From contig MU400529.1 in the NCBI GenBank assembly GCA_022578965.1, positions 310,001-374,000 of the forward strand: a stretch of DNA of 64,000 bases. The letters are read 5' to 3'. The number at the start of each line of letters is the position of its first letter. Within the stretch, counting starts at the first letter, position 1. The notes under the pieces are model-generated. The model saw nothing but the letters and a program-made list of their open reading frames with translations, ran no database searches and had not been told where the DNA came from. Position numbers and translations under genes: made by a program. This DNA is from Xylaria sp. FL1777 (taxonomy: Eukaryota; Ascomycota; Sordariomycetes; Xylariales; Xylariaceae). Of the stretch, positions 12,346 to 23,523 are shown one piece after another.

Positions 12346-12579
12346 CTTGATCAGCGGATAGCTCCGTTGCGAGAGGCGCCATGATTCTTTTGCATGGGCG
12401 TCGTACCAGGCAAATGTCTCTGGGAATCGAGAGGGTTGAATATTGAAATCTGTGATGGATGTTGGTAGGTTGCAGTGAGCGGATAGCAAGGGCAAAGAGG
12501 GCTTGAAATACTCTCTAGAGAACGGCTCGTGAGGGGGTGGGTTCGCTGAGTCCATTTTTGCGTCATTAATGAGAGACAC
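12268..12579 (-). promoter_or_regulatory. Possible uORF in the THI5 leader
   Basis: An ATG-initiated frame of 103 codons starts at 12579, crosses the leader donor at 12345 and ends inside the aptamer. Upstream frames that block main-ORF translation when the intron is retained or alternatively spliced are known in fungal TPP-controlled genes. Here the transcription start is unknown, so the uORF is only a candidate. Confidence 0.35.
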
Positions 12580-14373
12580 CAGTAACTTTACTGGATTGAT
12601 TGCCCCGCGATCGGACTAGCAACCCAGGGGGGCCAACACCACCACCATTGGGTCTATTACTAATACCTAGATTTATTTCGTACCTGTAGTTGATCGCAAA
12701 AATGTTAGATATAAGCGTAGCTATCGGACTGAGCACCATAGGAATTTATTCACGATACCTTGAACTTGAACGTCTTGCTGATATAAGTATCGCAATTATA
12801 TCGTGTACATTATGGGGGTCAGGTCTGCCAATATACGATGGGATAGTCAAGACGGGCGCACAGTTAAGTCGTCAGTCGGTCATCTATAAACTTTGTAGGG
12901 CTTTGCCTGCTGATTGAACGCCGCGGCAAACAAGTGACCTCATGGCCTTGCTTTCGCAATCTATGTCAGATCATAAAGAGCGGGTGACGATTCTGTCCAA
13001 ACCCCTTATATACGAGGTATTACGAGCGATTATACCTTCGTAGTCCATGTCGGGAATTCGTAGATGGAACGCACCTATGTATAACAAAGTCAGAACTCAG
13101 AGAGTTCGGCCGAGGTTACGCGGAGGATACTCACGGTCTTTGATAGCTGTTTAAACATAGTTCCTCTCCCAGCTTTAGAGTGAGCTCTTTAAGGAGACTA
13201 TAATCTTATAGGAAGTGAGGATTCGATCTTCGTCTCCTCGATGCATGCCCATGCTTATTGGCTACGTCATTCCTTTAGAAGATTCCCAGCTCTTCGCCGT
13301 TCATCATCAGCCAGGACCCATTGCATGCCCTGCTCTCCTTCGGCGGTCAACTCTTCCCATTCTTCCTCTTCCATGTTGGCAACCATCGGTATTTGAGTCA
13401 CTCTCGTAAATAATTCTCGTGCTTTGTAGTTTTCTCTCGTAAGCACACTGACTATACTAAGTACTTGCTAGGTATAGGCCAGGTTGTGGGTAGCGGTGGG
13501 GCGTTGTGGCGGTGCTGGGGGTAGCCCTAAAGGCGGCTCTCCTATAACAACTAGGTAAGGCCGAACTGTTTAATACTCTAAGGGTTATTACAACTTTTCA
13601 AATGAAAGATATAGGGAAGTTTTAAAAGAGATACAGGAGTTTATTAAGCTTAGAAGTTAAAAGTTGTAAAAGGAGTTACCTAATTTCGAAATACCCTTGG
13701 TTTTAAGTGAAAGAAAGGTTACATGGTTTTACATCTAAAACAGGTAGTAAAATTTCTTATTTAGGTTAAAAGGAGGCTAGGGCAAAAGCTAGGTGCAGGA
13801 TAAATCTGTAAGCCAGCTCTGTACGCAGTAGTATAGCCCGTACTCAGTTACAAAACAAGTGTAGGGAAGTTGGTTAATTGGCCCCTAGGGGGGGTCCATA
13901 TGAGACTAAGTACATCCCTTGACGCTTGTCTGTGACAACCCTTTCCAAGTAGATAGAGGTCGAATTTAATGATAGAATAGCTAGAGGACTGTCTGACTGG
14001 TAAATCCGAAAGCATTTAATTGTATACACCCACCCGCTACTCGATCAACTCAGCTGATCATGATCATTCCCTAGCCTTGACCCTCATGCGAGCCGCGGCT
14101 ACAGGGCGGGTGGGATTTCACTTTTAAACGTTACCTACCTAGGCGAGAATGGGTCTTCCCAAGTGCACAAAATATCATTAGTCGTACGCTGAGTAGGTTA
14201 GGGGTTCTGCAGGCAGCGGCGTTGCTATGCTTGAAGCTCATTTTCACACAAATGTGATGCCCTGCTCGAAAATGAAGAATTGAGAATTGTCAAAACTCTG
14301 GCGCTTCACAGACATCATACGCATCTTTAGGTCCCACATGACCTCCGAGAGAAATAGCCTAGTTACTATAGAA
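12580..14373. other. Intergenic, no gene seen
   Basis: About 1.8 kb without a supportable gene. Frames at 12690-12917 and 13215-13409 are short and unlike known proteins. The left end holds the THI5 promoter. A G-rich stretch occurs at about 13485-13530. Confidence 0.55.
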
Positions 14374-15300
14374 TCAGGCACCGCTTGTGCCCCAACTAAA
14401 GCAGTTTCCTGATGTACAGGTCAGGTCAAACCAAGACATAACCACCGCTTCCTGGTTCTGAATATTGTGTGTCACGCCTCCAGCACTGTAAGCCTCAAAC
14501 CAGTCGTTCCCGCCGTACACATACTTCGTCCAGTTATTGACAGGCGTGTTGAGGATCGAGGTGGAGGGCGTCTGGGAGTAGCCGAAGACAGCGTTCCATT
14601 CCTTGACCTCCTCGAGGAAGTTCGTGTAATTCAGCGTCTCGTCGATGGTGCCGTGGAAGATCTGCATTTTCGGCCGCCACCCGCTATATCCCGGGTAGGC
14701 CGCCGAAACCAATGCCGCCCATTGCGTCGGCGTGTGCGTGACTTTCCCCGTCGCGCACGCATCACTCCAGACACCGTATCCATTCCCGGCGAAGCAGCCA
14801 AAGGGAACACCGGCAAATGCGGAGCCCGCGGCGAAGACGTCCGGGTACGCCCCGATCAAAGTGCTAGTCATCATCGCGCCTGACGACACGCCCGTGACGA
14901 ACACGCGTTTCGGGTCACCTTTGTACTTGTTGAGGGTCCACCGAACCATACTGACGATTCCAAGACTATCACCACCGGCATCGTGCGCCAGGGTCGCGTT
15001 CGACGACACGTCCCAGCACTTGTCGGCCGTGTTAGGGCTGTCCGGGTAGATGACGATGAACCCATACTGCGAGGCCAAAGTCGCGTATTGCGATCCGGCA
15101 TAGCACGCTTGCGCATCGCCGTGGCACCAGTGGGGATTGACTAAGATCGGAGGATTTGCCGCGAGCTTGTCCGGCACGTAGATGTAGAACCCGACATTTC
15201 TGGGATTCGGACCGAAGGCCTCGGTGACTTTAGTTAGTGCGGCCGCGCTCGCACCGCTTACGACACCGGTCACGAACAGCGCCCAAGATGTCCAATGCAT
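14374..15300 (-). CDS. axeA: Secreted acetylxylan esterase, carbohydrate esterase family 1
   Basis: The enzyme removes acetyl groups from xylan in plant cell walls and acts outside the cell. It is a single-exon gene of 308 residues with an N-terminal signal peptide (about residues 1-20, hydrophobic and ending SGASAAA). The alpha/beta-hydrolase triad is visible: Ser139 in GVSSG, Asp220 in HGTIDE and His278 in GVTHNI. The segment GFIVIYPDSPN and the neighbourhood of CWDVSSNATLAHDAGG are characteristic of Aspergillus AxeA-type esterases. There is no C-terminal cellulose-binding module. N-glycosylation sequons occur (NAT, NYT, NWT). Related feruloyl esterases of the same family cannot be fully excluded. 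Confidence 0.92.
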   Translation of the reverse strand: MHWTSWALFVTGVVSGASAAALTKVTEAFGPNPRNVGFYIYVPDKLAANPPILVNPHWCHGDAQACYAGSQYATLASQYGFIVIYPDSPNTADKCWDVSSNATLAHDAGGDSLGIVSMVRWTLNKYKGDPKRVFVTGVSSGAMMTSTLIGAYPDVFAAGSAFAGVPFGCFAGNGYGVWSDACATGKVTHTPTQWAALVSAAYPGYSGWRPKMQIFHGTIDETLNYTNFLEEVKEWNAVFGYSQTPSTSILNTPVNNWTKYVYGGNDWFEAYSAGGVTHNIQNQEAVVMSWFDLTCTSGNCFSWGTSGA

Positions 15301-18270
15301 AATGAGTTACTTGCCAATTGATGCGCATGGAATTTACGAATTCAGGAAATGGTCTTACTATTACGCATGCACAATAATAAACCAAAGGGGATATTTATAC
15401 CTGTTCAGACGAACTGCGCTCCATGTCCCTATGGCCGTCTTAGTACGTCACGGACAGTAGAGTCGGTTGAGGACGGAGAGTAGTGCTCCGTCGCCATTCT
15501 GAGCCTGGGTCGATGGGACCGACACTCAGGGCATCTGCTCCGATTCGAGATAGGACACGTAACAGGAATCAAACGCATCTTTGTGGGATAGGATTTCTGA
15601 AGAGATATGGACAAGAAAAAAACACCAGTCAGTTTTGATATCCAGATACACTACCTGTCACTCCAGCCGCCGCCGCCGGGTGACTAGCAGAACAAAGAGA
15701 GCGTTTGGTGTTTATAGCGGATGTCACTAGTGTTTTAGGTCTAGGCTCCTTGTAGGACAGCGTATACTGTACCTACTCACACATAATACATCCATCCCAT
15801 CCTAACAGGTATCAATTAGTCCTCTTCTTGGCCTTAACCTTATCCAGTACAACGGTAACTAGACGTGTTCCAGGACTAGCCAATCGAAGATGAAGACACT
15901 TTCCTATTCGGGTATCTGGGACTACTCATGTTAACTTTTAGGTGTAGCACTATGCTATCAAAGAAACTCTAGATCAGCTTCAGGATAAACACAAATACTT
16001 GTCAAATCCGACTTGTTCATCTTGAGGAGTTACAATCCACATATTCTTGATTCGGCTCTCATCCCAAGATTCTCTGAGCATTATCGTTCGATAGACTGTC
16101 ACCCGCAATGTGCTCGATTTAGATTTTTTTCTTCCTAATTCTCATGCCCCGTATGCAACCCCTCACTAGTTTTTTGATAGGCATTACTATTCATTTTGAC
16201 GTTCTTAGCTCTGAACAACTTTAGTATATGATAATAGCAATGCCTTATTGGCGCTCATCGTGTAGGTTTATGTAGACCAACTCTCTCCTATTCTTCATGT
16301 CTCGAGCAGCTTCGGAAACGGAGGCAGCTCGTAACCTAAGCACCCCTTAGTAAGCTCTGTCGAGCCTCAAATCATAAGAGAATGGAGAATGCGATTTACT
16401 AAACAGATATATTCGAAGTGCTGGCATATCAGAGTAAAATTAATTTAAATTTGTCAAACGGATTAAGAGTTCATTCTATCTCATTTTTCGTTATTCTATG
16501 TCACTTACTAATAAGACTGAGCAAAAATATCTTAGCATGGAGCTGCTGTCTTGAAAGAAACCTCAGATGCAGAGGCGCTAGTTTTCTTTCTTACTTAATT
16601 AGCTGCAGTTCCCCATCTTCCCTGCCCGGCCAAAACAGCCCCAGCATACTGATCTACCCGAGCCATCTTGTGCAGTTTCGAGATTGACAGCCAAGGTATT
16701 ACGTCCATGCTTCCTGCAGCGGCAGTGACACCACCCTAGAAGATAGTACATATTGTACGTACCTTTCATTACTGTAGAGGCAGCGGTGAGGGTGTTGCTG
16801 GAAGAGGTTGAATCACTTGATGAGGCGGGCGAGCTCATATTGAGAAAGTTATACGTAGCTAGTAGGTTTAAGCTGATATCAAAGGCTATATAAATGAAGT
16901 ATTCTTGGCGTTGTTAATTATTTTTTAAAGTGCTTGGATAGTTGAAGATGCTGCAGTCTATATTTTTGCTGTAGCAGTTAGACGGCTTTTATATTAGGAT
17001 AAATTGGACAAACAGCATGGAAGATATATCACTGTTCATAAACCAAACTTCTGTCGGCTGTATTACTATCATCGCCCATCTTAGCAGCGACAGTGTTATT
17101 TTTGTTCATCGTGACAGGGACAATGTAACTGTTCCAGAGTTCATGATGCTGAACTAAATAGCAAATATGCACTTTACTATAGTTGGGAAGGCCAGATAGT
17201 AATAGGTAATTCGAATTTATTTCCCCATGAGTGACTAACCTTTAGACAGAAGACTGTCGAAGTTATGTGGTCGGCTACTTAAGTAATTTATTAATTTATG
17301 AGTACCTATCACTTCTTGAGGTCCATTGACTGTTGTTCAGGGGTTGTTTGAGCTGACCTGGCTGAGACTACGACCCATCTAAGCCTTGCAAGAGCATGCA
17401 AATCCATGTCTGAGCTGCAGGGTATAATCTCCCTACCCAGGCAGTGCTGAACCAATGGAAGCTACTCGGTTCGCAAGCTTCTACTACAGGGTCTGTACTG
17501 TATCGAATTCCTGGATTATGGTCGCTCGCTTACAATGGGGGTGGCTCTGGTAGTACCTAGTACCTCTATAACAGCAACGATGTACCTAATTTTTAAAACT
17601 CAAAGCTATTGGTCTGTATTAAACTGATGGTACCCAGCGAGCAGTAATACACGCTGGCTTATACGGCACCTATTATGTACTAGCATATACCTCTACCATG
17701 TAGACATCTCCGAAGGTGCTTGAACTATACTAGGTAGGTAGACAATACCTATACATAGGTTAAGATGTATCTAGGTAGGTACAGTACATAGGTATACACG
17801 GGCGACTGCCTGGTCGTGGGGGCCGGCGCAGGTTGCTCAAAAAGCCTCAGACACAGCTGATCCAGGCGGCGCAACAGGGGTCTCAAAGCCCTGTTGGTGA
17901 TAGACGCTTCTCATATGCATCATACAGCACGGCGACGCGCTGAACCAAACTTATCTTTTCAGCTGATCCTTCAAACGAAGTACTTATATGCGATCGCACA
18001 CCCACACTTTTTGGGCCAATACATCAACTTACACATACTATCAGAAGACGCTGACGGTACTGTATTAATTTTTTTCCCCTGTATTATTCCGTACCTATCA
18101 TTCCACACCATTTCATATCGTTCGATACTGTTCCGTCCCGTCGCCCGACACCACCACCACCACTTCATGTCCTTTCATGCACGTCTCTCATGAACACCAA
18201 TCTAGGTCGGTGACTGCTGAAACTGCCTGCTTCTACACGCCCGTCTAATCCCCGCCAGCTTGACATCAGA
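15301..18270. other. Large intergenic region with TAGGTA-type repeats
   Basis: Nearly 3 kb contains no gene I can support. A minus-strand 79-codon frame at 16599-16838 begins with a Ser/Thr-rich run and has a plausible GTACGT donor, but nothing coherent follows. Around 17727-17800 the sequence is dense in CTAGGTAGGTA and ACATAGGTA copies. The right end is the dynamin-like gene promoter. Confidence 0.55.
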
Positions 18271-21200
18271 ATGGCCACCATTACTCTCGACCCTGAGGCC
18301 ATCGAGCAGCTCAGCGGTGAACGCAAGGCTCTGCTTGACGCTATAGACGACTTGCGCAAACATGGAATTGGCCGCTTTGTAGATCTCCCCCAGATCATTG
18401 TTGTCGGCGACCAGTCCTCCGGCAAGTCGTCTGTGTTGGAAGCCATCTCGCGAGTCCGCTTTCCAGTCAAGGCTGGAGTGTGCACGCGTTTTCCCACCGA
18501 ACTGGTGCTTCGGACACACCCGCAGGTCAAGATCCACGTGCAAGTGCAGCCTGCGTCTGCTTCCACTGATATATCGTACACATTCGACGAGATGGGCTTC
18601 GCTGAGGAAGACCTCCTGCGCATCATCGAAAAGGCCAGAACTCACATGCTCCGGAATGGTGCCGCCTTCTCGGAAGACGTGTTGCGCGTCGAGATATGCT
18701 CGCCCGATGTCCCTCATCTCACCCTTGTCGACCTTCCTGGATTTTACCATTCTGTGGGTTCCAATCAATCCGCCGATGGAATGGAGGTTGTCGACCGCCT
18801 CGTTCGGACCTATATGGCACGGAAGAATAGCATCATCTTGGCTATCGTATCAGCACGCAGCCAGGTTGTCATGCAAAAGGTGCTCTCAGAAGTGAAACAG
18901 CACGACAAGAACCAGGAGCGAACACTCGGCATTATTACTAAGCCTGATCTACTCATCCCAGACTCTGAAGACGAAAATACATTTATTAGATTGGCTAAGA
19001 ATCAAGAGCCGTCACACCAGCTCGCCTTTGGATGGCATGTATTGCGCAATAGAGGCGAGACGGAATCTTCGCTGCAACCTAAGGAACGTGATTCTAAGGA
19101 AAAGGAGTTTTTCGACTCGGGTATCTGGTCCGCCATTCCCTCAAACAACCGAGGTGTCCTCACCCTTCGCAAGAAACTTGCCAACATACTCTTGGATCAT
19201 ATTCGGAAGAATCTAGATACGCTGATTAGGGACATTCAAACAAACGTAAACACTCGCAAGAAAACGCTAGAGCTCTTAGGGGCTCCAAGGTCATCACCGC
19301 CCCAGCTCCGCGCACACCTTGACAAGATAGCCTCCCAGTTCCAACTTTTATCTCTTCGCGCGATTGAGGGCAACTATTCCGACGAGTTCTTTGGTGGCCT
19401 CTATCCTACGAGTTCATCTGCTGCAACGGGAGACAGCAGGGTAAGGAAGCTTAGGGCCCTCGTGCGCGACTTAAACCGAATATTTGCCTATGTCCTGGCA
19501 ACTAAAGGCTCGAGGCGTATCATTGTGCCCGATAAGACATATGGTAAAGTCAACACCAAAAAGGCCTCGTCAAATCAAGAGATCAGTCTACCATCTTTTT
19601 TGAGTGCCTTTGAAACTCAATATCCATTCAACGACCCTGAAGAAGTGACGAGAAGTGTAATAAGTGCCGAGCTGGAGCCCCTTTCGTCTGCAAATCAAGG
19701 GACGGAATTTCCTGGAACTACGAACGATCTTCTCGCTGTCAAACTATTTCAAGATCAATCTAGTCCATGGGAGGCGATTGCCCGCTTCCATATTGATTTC
19801 TTATTACGCATTGTGAAGTCTTTTACTGAGAAGCTGGTGACCTACATTACGGGCCCAGACCAAAAGACTTGCTCTGCAATTCTCTTAAATATCGTGGACC
19901 CATTCTTTGAAAAACGTACATCAAAGCTTGAGTCCAAACTTCAGGAACTTCTTTGCCATTTTCGAAGTGGTTACCCATCACCTTCAGATACAGAGTTCCG
20001 GGAGATCTTGGCGAGACGTCGCCAAAACCATTTGACGGCAGAGCTTCTGCACGATTTACTTACCAGTCGTCCAGAAATATTCACCGAAGACGGTAAGCGA
20101 CACATCGCTAGCATGTTCCCTTCCGGAAAGAAGAGTGAGTTTGGGGTGGAGAGCCTCATTGATAAGTCGGAGACCTACTACGAGGTAAGTATCGCGATTC
20201 AATAAGAAATACTTTTCGCTCACGTATCTCAGTTATCGTTACGAAACTTCACGGACAACGTGATCGTCCTGGCTATTGAAAACTGCCTTATCAAGGATCT
20301 TCCTACAATCTTCACAACCAGCGCGGTATCACAGATGAAAGATGACATGCTGGAGCGATTAGCGGCTGAATCTGCCGATATCCAGGTGGAACGGGCAGAG
20401 TTGGAAGCTGAGTGCGAAGCGCTTCAGAGAGGGCTTGATCTCTGCAAGACTTACAGAGGCCGAAATACAACCGGTATGAGGATAATCAAGATACTTTCTT
20501 TCCCCTTCCATATCCCAACCTAAAAAATAGGCACTTACTCAACAGTTTAGTAGTTCCAGAAATGGCAATTCGCCCTAAAGATAATCCCCCTACAATTCCG
20601 CAAAAGCCTCAGGAACAAGCAAGTTTACCGTCTTCTTCTAGTAGTGCTATTTCTACACCTCCTCAGGCGCCTATCCCAGGCATTATAGGCAGTGCTATAG
20701 CGCAAAGCTATGCTAGTTCGTTTGGCCGCCCGCTCTCTTCGACAAGTGGAACTCCTGATATGTCTGCATTCAGCAAATTTGCCACTTCAGCAAACGCATT
20801 TGCTTCATTGCCTAAACCCGCTTCTAGCATTTTTGGGAACCCAACAAGCACAAGCACAAATCCTCCCACGGGATCAAGCCTATTTGAGAGTGTGCCAAAT
20901 AAAACTAGTAGCCAAAACTCTGCTTTCGGGTCAAGCATCTTCGGCCCTTCAACCAGCACAACAACTAGCGGAAACACCCCTACAAAGCCCAGCCTATTTG
21001 GTAATTCAGCCAGCACAACTGCTTTTGGAAAAACTACTACGGGTTCCAGTCTATTTGGCAACCCAAGCCCCAATTCAGGACCCGGCAAAAACAGTCCTTC
21101 TTCGAGCACAACAGCCAATGGAAACGCCACTAACAAGCCTAGTCTATTTGGTAATTCAACGAGCACAGCGAGCAATGGAAGCACCACTACGGGATCCACA

Positions 21201-21524
21201 CTATTTAAAAGTTCGACAAGCTCAGCTAGTACTGCTGAGGTAGGAGGTAACAGTGCCTCAAAATCAGCGTCGTGTACGTGATCTCTCCAGATGAATATCC
21301 TACGTACTAACCTCTTTCTAACTAGAATAGCCCCTAGTTGGTTTGGAAAGAAACCAGTCTCAGTGGTGCCATTCCGCGATAGCGAACCCTTTGCTACTTC
21401 CAAGTTCTCAGAATTCCAACATATTTGTGTAGGAGAAAAATACAATAACTACTCACCAGAAGAACTGAGGTTGATGGACTGTCGTGATTGGCTAGGACCG
21501 CGACAGGACTTAACTCATAAGTAG
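18271..21524 (+). CDS. Dynamin/Mx-like large GTPase fused to a nucleoporin-type FG-repeat tail
   Basis: Exons 18271-20184, 20233-20473, 20551-21273 and 21331-21524 join in frame to 1023 residues. Residues 1-300 form a dynamin GTPase domain with P-loop GDQSSGKSS (46-54), switch motif DLPGF, and TKPD for guanine specificity. A helical middle/stalk region and a GED-like helix (TDNVIVLAIENCLIK and the following coiled segment) come next. After about residue 718 the protein changes to Ser/Thr/Gly/Pro-rich sequence with repeated SLFGN/SIFG/AFG units, as in FG nucleoporins. It ends in a compact FQHICVGEKYNNYSPEEL segment that resembles C-terminal tails of fungal FG-type proteins. The third intron's donor/acceptor pair has two in-frame alternatives. 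Membrane remodelling or nuclear-pore association is inferred. Confidence 0.85.
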
Positions 21525-21813
21525 GTCTGGCTATTCAGAACCATATGCACGGGTATATTCCTTGGCAATTGTATAATAATATCTCTGGTAGTACTGAACT
21601 ATGAGTAGGAAGATGAATGATATTCTTTTCAGTTGACCTCTGGCAGCAGTGTGTTGAACTCCCTCCTAATCTTTGAAACAGTGCAATAATACACGTTTCA
21701 GCTGTGCTTATAACGCTAGCGATGTAGCTGTGTATTTCTGGACAATGGGAGTAGACTCGTGATCATTGATTGATGAAATCATCAGTTTACACCCCTATTC
21801 CGCATTCCTCCTC

Positions 21814-22509
21814 CTATCGCTTCGCAATAACCCACAAGAAAGAAGAAGAATCAACCTCGTCTTTCTCAACCTCGGCAACCAGGATCTCGAACCCGGCCTT
21901 CGTCATCGTCTCCAGGGTCTTCTCCTTGCCCAGCCCGCTCCAGAACATCCAGCCCTTGTCATCCAGCCACTTCTCCGCCACTGAAGACCCCATCTCCTCG
22001 ACCCCGAAGTTCGCGACGAAGTAGCCGCCCGGCTTCAGCCACTGCGCGATGCGTCCCAGCAGCGCCTCCTGCTCGAGGTTGGGCAGGTGGCAGATGCTGT
22101 AGAATGCGGCGACCAGATCGAACGAGCCGTCCGCGAACGCGAGCCCGTTCATGTCGCCCGGGATGAGCTCCAGACGGCGCGCGGCCTCGTCCTCGGGCCC
22201 GGCCAGGAGGTTCCCCCGCGTCAGCGAGATCTGCGTGTCCGAGAGGTCGTTGGCGACGAGCTTGGCGCTAGGGTGGATTGTCAGCAGCTTCTTGCTGACG
22301 GGGAGTCCGCAGCCACAGCCCAGCTCGAGAAACGCGGGGCCCTCCGCTTTATCCTGTGGACTGAGATAGCCGAGGGCCTGGTCCAGGTACTTCAGGCGTT
22401 GCTTGGAGTGCGGGATCGTCCACTCGTTGTATGTGTCCGCGATGGCATCGTACGATGCTTTCACGCGCTCTTTGATGTTCTCGGGCATTTGCGCAGTTTT
22501 GGAAGCCAT
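21814..22509 (-). CDS. Class I SAM-dependent methyltransferase (Methyltransf_11/25 type)
   Basis: A single exon of 231 residues. Motif I is FLELGCGCG (60-68). An acidic motif II region follows (LVANDLSD), then a DLVAAFYSICHL stretch and the post-motif LKPGGYFVANFG. The order and spacing match small-molecule or ubiquinone-type class I methyltransferases of this length. No targeting signal is visible, so it is probably cytosolic. The substrate is unknown. It is convergent with the dynamin-like gene, 289 bp from its stop. Confidence 0.9.
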   Translation of the reverse strand: MASKTAQMPENIKERVKASYDAIADTYNEWTIPHSKQRLKYLDQALGYLSPQDKAEGPAFLELGCGCGLPVSKKLLTIHPSAKLVANDLSDTQISLTRGNLLAGPEDEAARRLELIPGDMNGLAFADGSFDLVAAFYSICHLPNLEQEALLGRIAQWLKPGGYFVANFGVEEMGSSVAEKWLDDKGWMFWSGLGKEKTLETMTKAGFEILVAEVEKDEVDSSSFLWVIAKR

Positions 22510-23523
22510 TTTGGAAATTGTGTTCTACTCTGTATCATTTATGAGAGAGATATATGCTGTGCGACCTTCTGACTTTTATAGTCCGCGTTGGTCGTTGATG
22601 ACGGCGAATTCGGCACCTGTGATCCGCAACGCCAAGCCGGCGACCAGTCATTCTTATATACAAGTTAGCGTTGTTAGTCACATACCGGTAAAATAGTGTA
22701 GTCATACCTCGGCGGCTCCGTAAGTAGCTTTTCGTAGGCGCTAGGCAGGGGGGTGTAGTAACCAATATGGATTAAGCATGCTAGACGTCCTAACAATAAC
22801 AAGAGTTGCAAGGAATTAAACAGGTTAAAAGCTAGTTAATACGTAAGTTTTTACTGGTTCTGGGTGACGATCTAAGTGCTACACCAAGTTCAAACGTGCT
22901 CCTATTTAGCTTACTAGCATCACTGCGAACGAAAATCTATGAATTGGTATTTACAACTCATTCAATCATTATTGTTGAAGCTGTTCTTTAAAGGAAGGAG
23001 TGTTGAAAGTTAAAGATCTAGTTGAGCTGTAGTGCAATGATGTTATTCATGTTAGCAAGGGCGGGATAGATCCAGTACGGGAGTCAAAAAGTTACGAGCA
23101 AAGGCCATGTTAGTTACTCGAAGCTTAATATGCTGGACAACCACGAGGAGACAGTAAGAACTCTAGGAAATTATTCCGCTTTTCTTGTAAAGAAACTGTG
23201 GAAGACCAAGACGGATCTTTGTCTCAGATAGTACGGTGAGAGAAATTGAGTTAGGCACAAACAGGAACGAAACTAGTAAGTACATTATCAAAATAGCGCA
23301 GAGCCTATGGGAACGATGGGAAAGGTTGGAAAGAGAAGGCAAATAAATAATCGAAGGTCCCAAAGTCAAAAACTAAGGGGTCAAAGATGTGAGATGGTAA
23401 CCCAGAAGAAGACGGATGAGAAAGGAAGGCAAGTCAGGGCGGTGCCTTTAACGACAATTTTCTTAATTCTATGTTTACATTGGTTGCTATCTTTGACATC
23501 CGTGATAGTAGGTATTGATGTTC
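22510..23523. other. Intergenic, nothing recognised
   Basis: About 1 kb containing the methyltransferase promoter. A 124-codon plus frame at 23307-23681 is low-complexity and overlaps the 3' end of a better-supported minus-strand gene. Confidence 0.5.

Noticed and set aside
16599..16838. 79-codon Ser/Thr-starting minus frame with a plausible donor
   Set aside because: No second exon in phase gives a coherent protein; low complexity start only.
20708..21445. 245-codon minus frame
   Set aside because: Antisense shadow of the FG-repeat exon; its repeats mirror the repeated codons of that exon.
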